The position numbers and the translations under genes are program-made. From assembly GCA_034440615.1 (NCBI GenBank), contig JAOTOM010005112.1:417501-481500 (forward strand): a stretch of DNA of 64,000 nt, given 5' to 3'. Shown here piece by piece: positions 10,249 to 26,905 of this stretch. A model generated the notes under the pieces. That model did not search any database and was not told the DNA's origin. It worked only from the letters and a program-made list of their open reading frames with translations. This stretch comes from Ashinkailepas kermadecensis. Taxonomy: Eukaryota; Arthropoda; Thecostraca; Neolepadidae. Position 1 is the stretch's first letter. The number at the start of each line of letters is the position of its first letter.

Positions 10249-11819
10249 CCCAAGATGTTGGTAAATTCAATTTCAGTCCAATCAGAAATTGGATTTCAGT
10301 TGGGAGTGCATCAACAGAAGTTGTTACATGTAGCACGTGTTCTTCATTTTGTGCATTTCCTCGTTTTATAATTGAGAAAAATAGTGTCAGGTTATCTTCC
10401 GTATCATGACCCGGAGTGGGGGGTTCAAGAACCGTCACGCCGCCAAGCGACGAAGTCGCCAACTCGCTTGGAGGGCACAATGCATTGACGGCTATGGAGA
10501 AAACCCACATTGCTCAAGAACCTCAATGCCCTATATCTCATGAAATATTTCGGTTACACCAAAATCGATGGCAGATTTGAACATGGCTATTGCGAGACTC
10601 ACATTATTCACCGAAAATATTTTATCTGGAGGGAATACTGCAATGACTCGTGCTAATAAAATGTGGCGACTATTGACAGAATAAAGCATCTGACCCGGTC
10701 CACTCCCGTATCCAGGGAGCGGTGCATGTCCCCCACTCATGGTCGCCCCTTGTCAAGCTGTATTTCCCATTGCACAAGCATGAATGGGAGGGGGAGCTCG
10801 AAAGGCTAGGATCTGACCTATTGGACTATATGATGGCGTCCTCCCTCCAGTTAAAAGTTGCTAGAGGAGGCCATACCAGTGTCCCATTACCTATCTTCAA
10901 TTTGGAAGCGACAAAGGTATGCTTCAATAGTGCACGAAAAGGCTCACAATCTGTATATAAAGACAACCATCTACACTGAACAGCAATAACGAGGACGCCA
11001 TTTTACTGCTAACAAAAAATGGTTCCGGAGGCGGCGCTACCGTGATGGGGACATATGGGCAGGGACGGACCAAACGGGGCAGGAGAAACCACCACCCCTC
11101 TCTAGGACCCGAATGGCGCTCCTGGGACATCAGCGCATGCAACCCCCTCGAATGACATATTTTTCCCATTGCATATATCAGATCTGGTGAGCTGCTAAAA
11201 TGCTACAAGTTAATTCAATCAGTAGGTACTTCGGGGAAAAACTTATTTTTTTAGACCATAACACTCGTCCCGCGTAGCATCTGATAGAGCCGCACTGAAA
11301 CGGAAAAGCGAGCTAAGTATGAAGCATCAGCTTTGAAGTATTAGTAGCTTTGAATGATTGAAGTATTGAAGTAAGCTTTGATCACGTGCTCTGAAATATA
11401 ATCGATATTTGAAGAGCTCTATTTAATAAAATAAAGGCGTTGTCTTGTATTTATGGCGACAATAAATCCGTTATGATTGCTATTGTTTTTGTGTTTCAAT
11501 TTATAGTAATGTTCTGCGGAATATTGCTCAAGAACCTCGATGTAATCGAACGAAAATCTACTCCGTTTTTGTAACGAATGATGCCAGCACCGGCATTGTT
11601 TGTGGAATCACTAGGCTGGCTCCAGCTGTAAGCATGAACGTCAAACCAAGCTTATGCTAGCGACCAGTGGGACCGACCTTATGAAATAGCCATGACCGTA
11701 GCAACTGATGGTGGGCACCGTGTGCCAGCGACCCTGAACTCTTCAATACAGGCGAAATATTTTGCTACTGCCATCCTTCTTTCCCTCTTGATATCCCGAA
11801 GCTCCTTAACTTTACACTA
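10249..11819. other. Sequence downstream of the GIY-YIG fragment, no gene seen
   Basis: No domain-bearing frame found. The first few hundred bases may still be Penelope 3' sequence, but no terminal structure is recognisable. Confidence 0.35.
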
Positions 11820-12180
11820 TGGATAGATGTTGGACCACCCAACGCATGCATGTTGGTTCTCGTAAGACCTACCGATGTTGGACTTCGGGATGTTTACGGA
11901 TGCTGGATCGGGTGCAATCTACGGATGTTGGATCGCATAAAGCCTACCGATGCTGGATCTGCGTAAGGTCTGATAGCGTAGACCTGAAGAAATTGGATCG
12001 CGTAAGACCTAAGCATGTCGGATCGCATAAAAACTATCAATATGGAATCGGGTAAAAGCTACAGATGTCAAATCACGCAATCCCAAGGATATTGCGTCGT
12101 GTAGGCCTACTGATGTTGGATGGCATAACACCTGCGGATTCTAACGGAACCCAACTCTACGGATTCTAGGTCTCGTAAAA
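11820..12180. repeat. Decayed minisatellite, about 30-bp unit
   Basis: The phrases CTACGGATGTTGGATCG and CTCGTAAGACCTACCGATG recur with many changes at about 30-bp spacing. Twelve or so copies are recognisable; identity between copies is low, so the array is old. Confidence 0.75.
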
Positions 12181-12202
12181 CCCATGGACCCTATCCTTAC
12201 CG

Positions 12203-12237
12203 AACCTAACCTATGCTAACCTAACCTAACCTAACCT
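12203..12237. repeat. Short interstitial AACCT (TTAGG-type) tract
   Basis: Two and then four AACCT pentamers, interrupted by ATGCT. TTAGG is the canonical arthropod telomere repeat, and AACCT microsatellites also occur internally in some arthropods. It is far too short to be a telomere. Confidence 0.7.
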
Positions 12238-12292
12238 GTACTGAATTTAAACTTCGGTAGTAATCAAGCCAGTAGTAGTAGCCAAGCAATCT

Positions 12293-12538
12293 GTGATGGA
12301 AAAACTTGATGTAGACCCTGAAACTTTTCACAGCATTGATATTTTGGATGTTTTATATTATTTCCGTCATTTATCATCCGGTAAATCGTGTGAACCAGAT
12401 GGCCTGAACATGGAACATTACAAATTAATCGCCTCGTATATGCGATACCTTAATATTTTGCTTCACAATGATAGCCGATTATGTGCACCTGTCTTTCCGT
12501 TTGATAAAGGTGGAACTATTTTAAATATGGAAGAATAA
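12293..12538 (+). pseudogene. Non-LTR retrotransposon (LINE) fragment upstream of the RT core
   Basis: An 80-residue frame contains FRHLSSGKSCEPDGLNMEHY followed by a hydrophobic LNILLHN segment. Known: in LINE ORF2 proteins the stretch just before the RT core has the form (I/V)-x(3)-L-x-x-GKSPG-x-DGL-x-x-E-x-x-K, which this fits closely (Pro replaced by Cys). Nothing before or after continues the protein. A TTAA-type DNA element lies 45 bp downstream. Confidence 0.55.
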
Positions 12539-12583
12539 ATAAGAAAATGTGTCTAATAAGGGTAGCTATAGATATATTGTTCA

Positions 12584-13563
12584 CACTCGCCCTGAAGGGC
12601 CTCTGAAAATTACTCGCACTGGAGCGGGGGGCGGATTCCGCCCCCCATAAGATCTCGGCTCCTATTAAAGCTAGAATAACGAAATTCGTAGGGTGGATGG
12701 GTACCGTAGTGAACTCTATTGTGTGCATATTTCATGATCTTAGATCAATATCTTCGAGGTCAAATGAGGTCACATATGTCAAAATTTTCTTGTTTTGCGT
12801 GGCTTGGCTTGTCATTGTTATGGATCGCTGTGATTGTGTTTAAATGCTCCAAAATGGGCTTAAATGATGTTTTCGACATTACTAATGATGCAATACAGAT
12901 GCTAGACCCGTAATTTGACCTGAGGTTACCTATATAGCAGCACTTTATCAGGTCAGTTACCTGTTCCAGTTACCGGAACCGGGTCGCCCGCCCGACTGCT
13001 CCGTCGGGCGGCTCGGCGCAATCGGCTTCGCGAAGAAAGGAGTGAAGAACATGACTAAAGTATGGAAACGCTTAGGTACGCAATGACAAACAGTAGTTTT
13101 CAGGATGTGTAGGGAGTAACATGCAAAGTGACATCAATCGCATGACAGTCATTTGCATTTATGACAACATTTCAGTTGACCAAGTTTGATTCCATTAACC
13201 TGTCATGAACTTGACCTGACTTGACCTCGGTGACCTAACATGACTTTGAAGCTATATAGCATAACAATATAGGTCAAACAAGTCGCTAGTGTTGCCAAGA
13301 ACACTTCCCTTTTGCCAATATACGGGAAGCGCATCAGCGCCGATTTTTGTGGTCTGGCGCTACGAAATGTTTTGAATTTAACGGCCCCTAACTCGAGAAA
13401 AAAAATCGGCCGATTTACGTTTTTCTTGCTTTAAAAGACGCGCCGGACATTTATAAGCAGGTACGTAAAAAATGGCGTATATCGACCGGTAAAATCTGGA
13501 GTTATGTACGAAAAACCGGAAGGGTGGGCGGATTTCGCCCCCCCCCCCACTCCAGTGCGCGTG
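12584..13563 (+). mobile_element. TTAA-flanked non-autonomous DNA element, copy 1 (980 bp)
   Basis: The left end begins CACTCGCCCTGAAGGGCC directly after TTCA (12580-12583, a mutated TTAA); the right end is CACTCCAGTGCGCGTG followed by TTAA (13564-13567). The right end in reverse complement (CACGCGCACTGGAG) matches the left terminal region, giving terminal inverted repeats. A closely similar copy is at 41780-42690. Inside, the hairpin GCCCGAC-tgctcc-GTCGGGC (about 12987-13010) and several AGGTCA words are conserved. No transposase frame is present. TTAA targets are known for piggyBac-type transposons; assignment to that superfamily is inference. Confidence 0.8.
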
Positions 13564-16123
<2,560 letters not shown>

Positions 16124-16414
16124 CTCCCATCTCTCCTTCCATAGTATTCCAATAGGAATTCAAGAAACAAATCCCAGATGAGTCTGGCCCCTGTCAACGC
16201 CCGCACGCCACAACACAGCCAGATACTGGGTGCGGCGGGCGACACCCTAATTCAGTGGTGCCGCACCCTGATCGGCACAGTTGCCTTGGCAGCTTTACGC
16301 TGTCGTCATCTGTGAGCGACAACGCAACACCTAGTGCGTGGCTGTGCGTACAGGTGGTAATCACACGCTATGAACAATCGTGCCGCACGATATTACAAAA
16401 AGATACATGTATTT

Positions 16415-16448
16415 ATACACACACACACACACACACACGCACACGCGC

Positions 16449-16542
<94 letters not shown>

Positions 16543-16650
16543 ATATATACATATATACATATGTATATATATACGTATGAATATGTACATATACATATGT
16601 ATACATATATCTTTACATAAATGCATATATTCATATAAATACGGCTATGC
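16415..16650. repeat. (AC)n then (AT)n compound microsatellite
   Basis: AC run at about 16415-16438, then an AT run from 16449 that becomes interrupted by G and C after about 16534. Frames of Ile-Tyr repeats here are artefacts. Confidence 0.98.
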
Positions 16651-18284
<1,634 letters not shown>

Positions 18285-18508
18285 AGAGAAGGGAGAGGGA
18301 GAGCAGACAGAATTGGCGCAGGGGAGGTCTTCGGCGGCAGCATCGCGGCCATTCAGGGACCATGGCGCTATGCTTTCTCACCGAGGCGGGCGCAGCTGCG
18401 GCGGAAGCGGTGGGGGAGGGGGGGAGAGAGGGATGGAGCGCCAGGAACCGATCCTGTAATTGTCGCCGGCCGACGGGGGGACGGGTCGGCTGGGGAATAG
18501 TCGAGAGA

Positions 18509-19215
18509 CAGCCACCGACCGCCGACCGCCGACCGCCGACCGCCGACCGCCGGCGACCTGTCCGCCACCAGCCCGGCCGGTGGTGTGGGCCACAGGTGAG
18601 ACGCGGCCACCAACCGCTGACGACCTGCCCGCCACCAGCCCGGCCGGTGGTGTGGGCCACAGGTGAGACGCGGCCACCAACCGCTGACGACCTGCCCGCC
18701 ACCAGCCCGGCCGGTGGTGTGGGCCACAGGTGAGACGCGGCCACCAACCGCTGACGACCTGCCCGCCACCAGCCCGGCCGGTGGTGGGCCAGACCTGTCG
18801 GCTCGCCACCAGGGCCGGTGGTGTGGGCCACAGGTGAGACGCGGCCACCAGCCGCTGACGACCTGCCCGCCACCAGCCCGGCCGGTGGTGCACACGACCT
18901 GACGACTTGCCCGCCTCGCCCGGGGTGGTGTGGGCCACAGGTGAGACGCGGCCACCAGCCGCTGACGACCTGCCCGCCACCAGCCCGGCCGGTGGTGTGG
19001 GCCACAGGTGAGACGCGGACACCAACCGCTGACGACCTGCCCGCCACCCGACAGTCTGGCCGGTGGTGCCAGACTGTCGGTCGCTCGTGGTGTGGGCCAC
19101 AGGTGAGACGCGCCGCTGCCGCTGACGACCTGCCCGCCACCAGCCCAGCCGGTGGTGCCAGACTGTCGGTCGCTCGTGGTGTGGGCCACAGGTGAGACGC
19201 GCCGCTGCCGCTGAT
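18509..19215. repeat. Minisatellite, 67-bp unit, about 9-10 copies, preceded by CCGACCG heptamers
   Basis: Heptamers at about 18509-18552 grade into 67-bp units with GCTGACGACCTGCCCGCCAC, CCCGGCCGGTGGTGTGGG and CCACAGGTGAGACGC. CCGGCCGG is an 8-bp palindrome and CCACC..GGTGG an inverted repeat. Internal deletions and insertions occur near 18790-18915 and 19050-19090. The unit length is not divisible by three, so several frames stay open on both strands without being genes. Each unit holds the 5' splice-site-like string CAG/GTGAGA. Confidence 0.95.
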
Positions 19216-19311
19216 TGAGAGCCCACCTGGGCCGGCGCCCGCCGTCCGGTGACACGGCGCGGAGCTGGCAGGTGCCGGCTGACGAGCGGGGCGTGAGCGC
19301 GGGGCGCGTCT

Positions 19312-20160
19312 ACAGAACTATGGCCACGCCTAGGCGTCACGTAATAGCGACCAGAACTATGGTAGCTAGGCGACGAAGAAAGCAGGGCGTAAGTCAGAAC
19401 TGGCCCGCCCAGGCGGAATATGGCAGCCTAGGCGTCACGTCACACAGAACTATGGCCACGCCTAGGCGTCACGTCACACAGAACTATGGCCACGCCTAGG
19501 CGTCACGTCACACAGAACTATGGCCACGCCTGGCGTCAGACGAACTATGACCACGCCTAGGCGTCACGTCACACAGAACTATGGCCACGCCTAGGCGTCA
19601 CGTCACACAGAACTATGGCCACGCCTAGGCGTCACGTCACACATAACTATGGCCACGCCTAGGCGTCACGTCACACAGAACTATGGCCACGCCTAGGCGT
19701 CACGTCACACATAACTATGGTCACGCCTGGGCGTCACGTCACTCAGAACTATGGCCACGCCTAGGCGTCACGTCACACATAAATATGGCCACGCCTAGGC
19801 GTCACGTCACTCAGAACTATGGCCACGCCTAGGCGTCACGTCACACATAACTATGGCCACGCCTAGGCGTCACGTCACACATAACTATGGCCACGCCTAG
19901 GCGTCACGTCACTCAGAACTATGGTCACGTCTGGGCGTCACGTCACTCAGAACTATGGCCACGCCTAGGCGTCAAGTCACACATAACTATGGCCACGCCT
20001 AGGCGTCACGTCACTCAGAACTATGGTCACGCCTAGGCGTCACGTCACACAGAACTATGGCCACGCCTAGACGTCACGTCACACACACCTATGGTCACGC
20101 CTAGGCGCCGGTTTTGATGACCGACGTCACAGAACTATGGCCACGCCTAGGCGCCGGTTG
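19312..20160. repeat. Minisatellite, 34-bp unit, about 23 copies, 12-bp palindrome core
   Basis: Units read CAGAACTATGGCCACGCCT, AGGCGTCACGTCACA. The core ACGCCTAGGCGT is a perfect 12-bp palindrome in most units; variants (CTGGGCG, TCTGGGC, CTAGACG) break it. Alternation of CACACAGAAC, CACACATAAC and CACTCAGAAC variants along the array suggests higher-order duplication. The edges (19312-19430 and 20085-20160) are diverged. Confidence 0.97.
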
Positions 20161-20689
20161 ATGACCGGCGTCGGCACGATCCCAGCGATCCCCAGGCCTG
20201 TCATAGCATATCACTCTGACGTCAGTCGCCTCTTGGCGACATTCTGGAACCGTGGCAATGCATGGCTGGGCTCAGCCCCATCTGGGTCCTCCAATGTCGT
20301 TTGGCAACCGATGATGTCACATGGGCTGAATAATTGGGCCGTCCCGTAGTCAGCTTAGCCAAACTTCTCACGGAATTTCTGTACTTAAATATTACCAAAA
20401 TGTGACAAAGTTGAGTTCATCGGAATGATTGAAGCATCTTCTCCACGAATATGTTTCTTATTTTCCCCAAAGCTAGCATATTTTAATTGGACCCACGTTG
20501 ACATTTTCCTGTCGAGCGCCGCACTCATCGCGCGGTGCTACGGGTAAGAGCAGTATGACGAGGCTAGCTACGTACAGATCACGGTTAGCAGGAAGGGGTA
20601 GGAGAAAATACCAGATAACTGCTGCAGCATATTTCCTCCATGACTAGGTGGTGCCTACCTCACGCCAGTGGCGTGCCGAAATGGGACGC
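20161..20689. other. Inter-array sequence, no gene seen
   Basis: Unique sequence with no domain-bearing frame. Confidence 0.4.
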
Positions 20690-21440
20690 AAAGGGAAATT
20701 GCTCCCCTCCGAGAGGTGGCGAGCCACCAAAAAATCGTGCCGGTGCCATGAAAAATCACGCCGCGAGCACCAAAATATCGCACGGTGTCATAAAAATGAT
20801 ACAGGAGCCAGACAAAGATGAAGCCTACCCCCTCCCCCAAGAACACTCGAGGCTCGAAACATCATCTCGGGCCTCGATAAAATAAAAACGCGACAAACGC
20901 CCCCGACAATGCTTCGGGCCGCCCAATAAGAACTCCCAAAAAGTTCGGGGGCACAAAAACCATATTGGGTCACCAAAAATTCCTCGCAAGGGCTGTAAAA
21001 ATCGCACGGAGAAATGGGGACCAAGATTTTGACACGGATCAAAAAGTCGCACGCAGGACATAAACATGTCCACCGGGGATGGGAAAATCGACCCGGGCCT
21101 CACAACGATCATGCCGGGAACTGGCAATTGGAACTGGACTCCGGAAAAAAAAATTCAAAGAGGCACCACAAATCGCGTTAGGAACCCTAAGTTCGTATCG
21201 GGTTTCCGAAAAATCGCACCCGGGCCCGACAAATCGCGACCGCCATTCCACCGAGAAATTCCACCGGGACCTGAAAGAATCCACACGGACTCGGAAAAAG
21301 TCAAATGAGATCCAGAAAGAAAACTTGTGGCAGAGACTCGACAACTCGCGTTGAGACACTGCAGTTGGAGCTTGATCCCCCAAAAATATAAGTGAGTCCC
21401 CTGAAAGTTGCACTGAGGCCCTACAAATTCCCGTTAAAAA
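20690..21440. repeat. Very decayed minisatellite, about 25-30 bp phrases
   Basis: Phrases such as AAAAATCGCACGG, AAATCGCGAC and AAAATCGTGCCGG recur at roughly 25-30 bp spacing with changing interiors. The periodicity is visible but no consensus unit is secure. It is probably an ancient array. Confidence 0.5.
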
Positions 21441-21476
21441 TAGTTCGGCAACCTTATGTCAGGAGCAACACAAAAT

Positions 21477-21605
<129 letters not shown>

Positions 21606-21954
21606 GGTATTAGTACCCAGAGCCCCATGGCCTGCTTGCTGCCCACGCATGCTTAAGCCGTTCATAACATTTATTCATAGCACGCATCACAGCTGTGTTT
21701 CAAGTCATGTCGACATACACATCGCTGTTGGCCTTGATGCGGCGACCAAAAGGAGAGCGGTCGTAACGTAACTCAGAAAAACCCGGTTACATTTCATCTC
21801 GGAAGACAAAAATATGTGTCCACGTTTCGTTCCAATCACGCTTCAGATCAACACATTACTATTAAAGCCGGCTGTAGCTGTAGCAGGTCGGCTCCAAGTG
21901 GATGGGCAGGTCACGCAACGTCACGGAAGACTCATCTATTGGTGACGCTGTTCG

Positions 21955-22545
21955 ACGGTCAACTGACGGTCAGCCTATTGTCAGCCTACGGTCATCCAGT
22001 ATCAGCCTACGGTCAGCCTGTGTCAGCCGACGGTCAGTCTGTGTCAGACGACGGTCAGCCTGTGTCAGCCGACGGCCATCCTGGGTCAGCCGACGGTCAG
22101 TCTGGGTCAGCTGATGGTCAGTCTGGGTCAGCCGACGGTCAGTCTGTCAGTCTGTCAGTATGCGGTCAGCCGTCGGTCAGCCTGTGTCAACATGTACTTA
22201 CCAACCGACGGTCAGCCTGTATTAGCTGATGCTCAGCCTCTATCAGCCGACGGTCAGCCGACGATCAGCCTTTGTCAGCCGACGGTCAGCCAACGGTCAG
22301 CCTACACCAGCCGGCGGTCAGCTGACGGCCAGCTGACGATCAGCCGATGGTCAGCCTATGTCAGCTGACGGTCAGTCTCTGTTAGCCTGTGGTCGGCCCA
22401 AGGCCAGTCTGTGTCAACATGCACCAGCCGACGGTCAGCCTGTGCCAGTCGATGGTCAGCCTCTGTCAGCTAACGGCCAGTCGGTGTCAGCTGACGGCCA
22501 ATCTATGTCAGCCGACGGTCATGCTGTGTCAACTGACGGGCCGGT
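21955..22545. repeat. Decayed array of about 21-bp units flanking the 26-bp array
   Basis: CAGCCGACGGTCAGCCTGTGT and close variants recur about 25 times with many substitutions and length changes. The unit shares GTCAG(C)TGACGG with the adjacent 26-bp repeat and looks like an older relative of it. Confidence 0.85.
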
Positions 22546-25500
22546 AGTTCGGTGTCAGCTGGTTGGTCGGTGGAGCGGTGTCAGCTGACGGGTCGGTGGA
22601 TCGGTGTCAGCTGACGGGTCGGTGGATCGGTGTCAGCTGACGGGTCGGTGGGTCGGTGTTAGCTGACGGGTTGGTGGGTCGGTGTTAGCTGACGGGTTGG
22701 TGGGTCGGTGTTAGCTGACGGGTCGGTGGGTCGGTGTCAGCTGACGGGTCGGTGGGTCGGTGTCAGCTGACGGGTCGGTGGGTCGGTGTCAGCTGACGGA
22801 TCGGTGGATCGGTGTTAGCTGACGGGTCGGTGGGTCGGTGTTGGCTGACGGGTCGGTGGGTCGGCGTCAGCTGACGGGTCGGTGGGTCGGTATCAGCTGA
22901 CGAGTCTATGGAGCGGTGTCAGCTGACGGGTCGGTGGGTCGGTGTCAGCTGATGGGTCGGTGGGTCGGTATCAACTGACGGGTCTATGGAGCTGTGTCAG
23001 CTGACGAGTCGGTGTCAGCTGACGGGTCGGTGGGTCGGTGTCAGCTGACGGGTCGGTGGATCGGTGTCAGCTGACGGGTCGGTGGGTCGGTGTTAGCTGA
23101 TGGGTCGGTGGGTCGGTATCAACTGACGGGTCTGGAGCTGGAGTCGGTGTCAGCTGACGGGTCGGTGGGTCGGTGTTAGCTGACGGGTCGGTGGGTCGGT
23201 GTCAGCTGACGGGTCGGTGGGTCGGTGTCAGCTGACGGTCGGTGGGTGTCAGCTGACGGGTCGGTGGGTCGGTGTCAGCTGACGGGTCGGTGGGTCGGTG
23301 TCTTCGTAGCTGACGGGTCGGTGGGTCGGTGTCAGCTGACGGGTCGGTGGGTCGGCGTCAGCTGACGGGTCGGTGGGTCGGTGTCAGCTGACGGGTCGGT
23401 GGGTCGGTGTCAGCTGACGGGTTGGTGGGTCGGTGTCAGCTGACGGGTCGGTGGGTCGGTGTCAGCTGACGGGTCGGTGGGTCGGTGTCAGCTGACGGGT
23501 CGGTGGGTCGGTGTCAGCTGACGGGTCGGTGGGGCGGTGTCAGCTGACGGGTCGGTGGGTCGGTGTCAGCTGACGGGTCGGTGGGTCGTCAGCTGACGGG
23601 TCGGTGGGTCGGTGTCAGCTGACGGGTCGGTGGGTCGGTGTCAGCTGACGGGTCGGTGGGTCGGTGTCAGCTGACGGGTCGGTGGGTCGGTGTCAGCTGA
23701 CGGGTCGGTGGGTCGGTGTCAGCTGACGGGTCGGTGGGTCGGTGTCAGCTGACGGGTCGGTGGGTCGGTGTCAGCTGACGGGTCGGTGGGTCGGTGTCAG
23801 CTGACGGGTCGGTGGGTCGGTGTCAGCTGACGGGTCGGTGGGTCGGTGTTAGCTGACGAGTCTATGGAGCGGTGTCAGCTGACGGGTCGGTGGGTCGGTG
23901 TCAGCTGACGGGTCGGTGGGTCGGTGTCAGCTGACGGGTCGGTGGGTCGGTGTCAGCTGACGGGTCGGTGGGTCGGTGTCAGCTGACGGGTCGGTGGGTC
24001 GGTGTCAGCTGACGGGTCGGTGGGTCGGTGTCAGCTGACGGGTCGTGGGTCGGTGTCAGCTGACGGGTCGGTGGGTCGGTGTCAGCTGACGGGTCGGTGG
24101 GTCGGTGTCAGCTGACGGGTCGGTGGGTCGGTGTCAGCTGACGGGTCGGTGGGTCGGTGTCAGCTGACGGGTCGGTGGGTCGGTGTCAGCTGACGGGTCG
24201 GTGGGTCGGTGTCAGCTGACGGGTCGGTGGGTCGGTGTCAGCTGACGGGTCGGTGGGTCGGTGTCAGCTGACGGGTCGGTGGGTCGGTGTCAGCTGACGG
24301 GTCGGTGGGTCGGTGTCAGCTGACGGGTCGGTGGGTCGGTGTCAGCTGACGGGTCGGTGGGTCGGTGTCAGCTGACGGGTCGGTGGGTCGGTGTCAGCTG
24401 ACGGGTCGGTGGGTCGGTGTCAGCTGACGGGTCGGTGGGTCGGTGTCAGCTGACAGGGTCATAGCTGACGGGTCGGTGGGTCGGTGTCAGCTGACGGGTC
24501 GGTGGGTCGGTGTCAGCTGACGGGTCGGTGGGTCGGTGTCAGCTGACGGGTCGGTGGGTCGGTGTCAGCTGACGGGTCGGTGGGTCGGTGTCAGCTGACG
24601 GGTCGGTGGGTCGGTGTCAGCTGACGGGTCGGTGGGTCGGTGTCAGCTGACGGGTCGGTGTCAGCTGACGGGTCGGTGGGTCGGTGTCAGCTGACGGGTT
24701 GTGGGTCGGTGTCAGCTGACGGGTCGGTGGGTCGGTGTCAGCTGACGGGTCGGTGGGTCGGTGTCAGCTGACGGGTCGGTGGGAGCTGACGGGTCGGTGG
24801 TCGGTGTCAGCTGACGGGTCGGTGGGTCGGTGTCAGCTGACGGGTCGGTGGGTCGGTGTCAGCTGACGGGTCGGTGGGTCGGTGTCAGCTGACGGGTCGG
24901 TGGGTCGGTGTCAGCTGACGGGTCGGTGGGTCGGTGTCAGCTGACGGGTCGGTGGGTCGGTGTCAGCTGACGGGTCGGTGGGTCGGTGTCAGCTGACGGG
25001 TCGGTGGGTCGGTGTCAGCTGACGGGTCGGTGGGTCGGTGTCAGCTGACGGGTCGGTGGGTCGGTGTCAGCTGACGGGTCGGTGGGTCGGTGTCAGCTGA
25101 CGGGTTGGGTGGTGGGTCGGTGTCAGCTGACGGGTCGGTGGGTCGGTGTCAGCTGACGGGTCGGTGGGTCGGTGTCAGCTGACGGGTCGGTGGGTCGGTG
25201 TCAGCTGACGGGTCGGTGGGTCGGTGTCAGCTGACGGGTCGGTGGGTCGGTGTCAGCTGACGGGTCGGTGGGTCGGTGTCAGCTGACGGGTCGGTGGGTC
25301 GGTGTCAGCTGACGGGTCGGTGGGTCGGTGTGTCAGCTGACGGGTCGGTGGGTCGGTGTCAGCTGACGGGTCGGTGAGTCGGTGTCAGCTGACGGGTCGG
25401 TGGGTCGGTGTCAGCTGACGGGTCGGTGGGTCGGTGTCAGCTGACGGGTCGGTGGGTCGGTGTCAGCTGACGGGTCGGTGGGTCGGTGTCAGCTGACGGG

Positions 25501-26905
25501 TCGGTGGGTCGGTGTCAGCTGACGGGTCGGTGGGTCGGTGTCAGCTGACGGGTCGGTGGGTCGGTGTCAGCTGACGGGTCGGTGGTGGTGGTGGGTCGGT
25601 GTCAGCTGACGGGTCGGTGGGTCGGTGTCAGCTGACGGGTCGGTGGGTCGGTGTCAGCTGACGGGGGGTCAGCTGACGGGTCGGTGGGTCGGTGTCAGCT
25701 GACGGGTCGGTGGGTCGGTGTCAGCTGACGGGTCGGTGGGTCGGTGTCAGCTGACGGGTCGGTGGGTCGGTGTCAGCTGACGGGTCGGTGGGTCGGTGTC
25801 AGCTGACGGGTCGGTGGGTCGGTGTCAGCTGACGGGTCGGTGGGTCGGTGTCAGCTGACGGGTCGGTGGGTCGGTGTCAGCTGACGGGTCGGTGGGTCGG
25901 TGTCAGCTGACGGGTCGGTGGGTCGGTGTCAGCTGACGGGTCGGTGGGTCGGTGTCAGCTGACGGGTCGGTGGGTCGGTGTCAGCTGACGGGTCGGTGGG
26001 TCGGTGTCAGCTGACGGGTCGGTGGGTCGGTGTCAGCTGACGGGTCGGTGGGTCGGTGTCAGCTGACGGGTCGGTGGGTCGGTGTCAGCTGACGGGTCGG
26101 TGGGTCGGTGTCAGCTGACGGGTCGGTGGGTCGGTGTCAGCTGACGGGTCGGTGGGTCGGTGTCAGCTGACGGGTCGGTGGGTCGGTGTCAGCTGACGGG
26201 TCGGTGGGTCGGTGTCAGCTGACGTGGTCGGTGGGTTGGTCAGCTGACGGGTCGGTGGGTCGGTTAGTGACGGGTGGGTCGGTGTCAGCTGACGGGTCGG
26301 TGGGTCGGTGTCAGCTGACGGGTCGGTGGGTCGGTGTCAGCTGACGGGTCGGTGGGTCGGTGTCAGCTGACGGGTCGGTGGGTCGGTGTCAGCTGACGGG
26401 TCGGTGGGTCGGTGTACAGCTGACGGGTCGGTGGGTCGGTGTCAGCTGACGGGTCGGTGGGTCGGTGTCAGCTGACGGGTCGGTGGGTCGGTGTCAGCTG
26501 ACGGGTCGGTGGGTCGGTGTCAGCTGACGGGTCGGTGGGTCGGTGTCAGCTGACGGGTCGGGGTCGGTGTCAGCTGACGGGTCGGTGTCAGCTGACGGGT
26601 CGGTGGGTCGGTGTCAGCTGACGGGTCGGTGGGTCGGTGTCAGCTGACGGGTCGGTGGGTCGGTGTCAGCTGACGGGTCGGTGGGTCGGTGTCAGCTGAC
26701 GGGTCGGTGGTGGGTCGGTGTCAGCTGACGGGTCGGTGGGTCGGTGTCAGCTGACGGGTTGTTGGGTGGTGTCAGCTGACGGGTCGGTGGGTCGGTGTCA
26801 GCTGACGGGTCGGTGGGTCGGTGTCAGCTGACGGGTTGGTGGGTCGGTGTCAGCTGACGGGTCGGTGGGTCGGTGTCAGCTGACGGGTCGGTAGAGCGGC
26901 GTCAC
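22546..26905. repeat. Satellite-like array, 26-bp unit, about 165 copies (4.4 kb)
   Basis: The unit is GTCAGCTGACGGGTCGGT plus GGGTCGGT. GTCAGCTGAC is a perfect 10-bp palindrome containing the E-box CAGCTG. From about 23.4 to 26.2 kb the copies are nearly identical with only occasional small indels (for example near 24460, 24775, 25570, 26225); from 22.55 to 23.35 kb they carry shared variants (GATCGGTGTTAGCT, GAGTCTATGGAGC). The G-rich strand has closely spaced GGG and GG runs. No long frames cross it. Confidence 0.99.

Noticed and set aside
22546..26905. CRISPR-like regular repeats
   Set aside because: The units are directly contiguous with no unique spacers, and the genome is eukaryotic.
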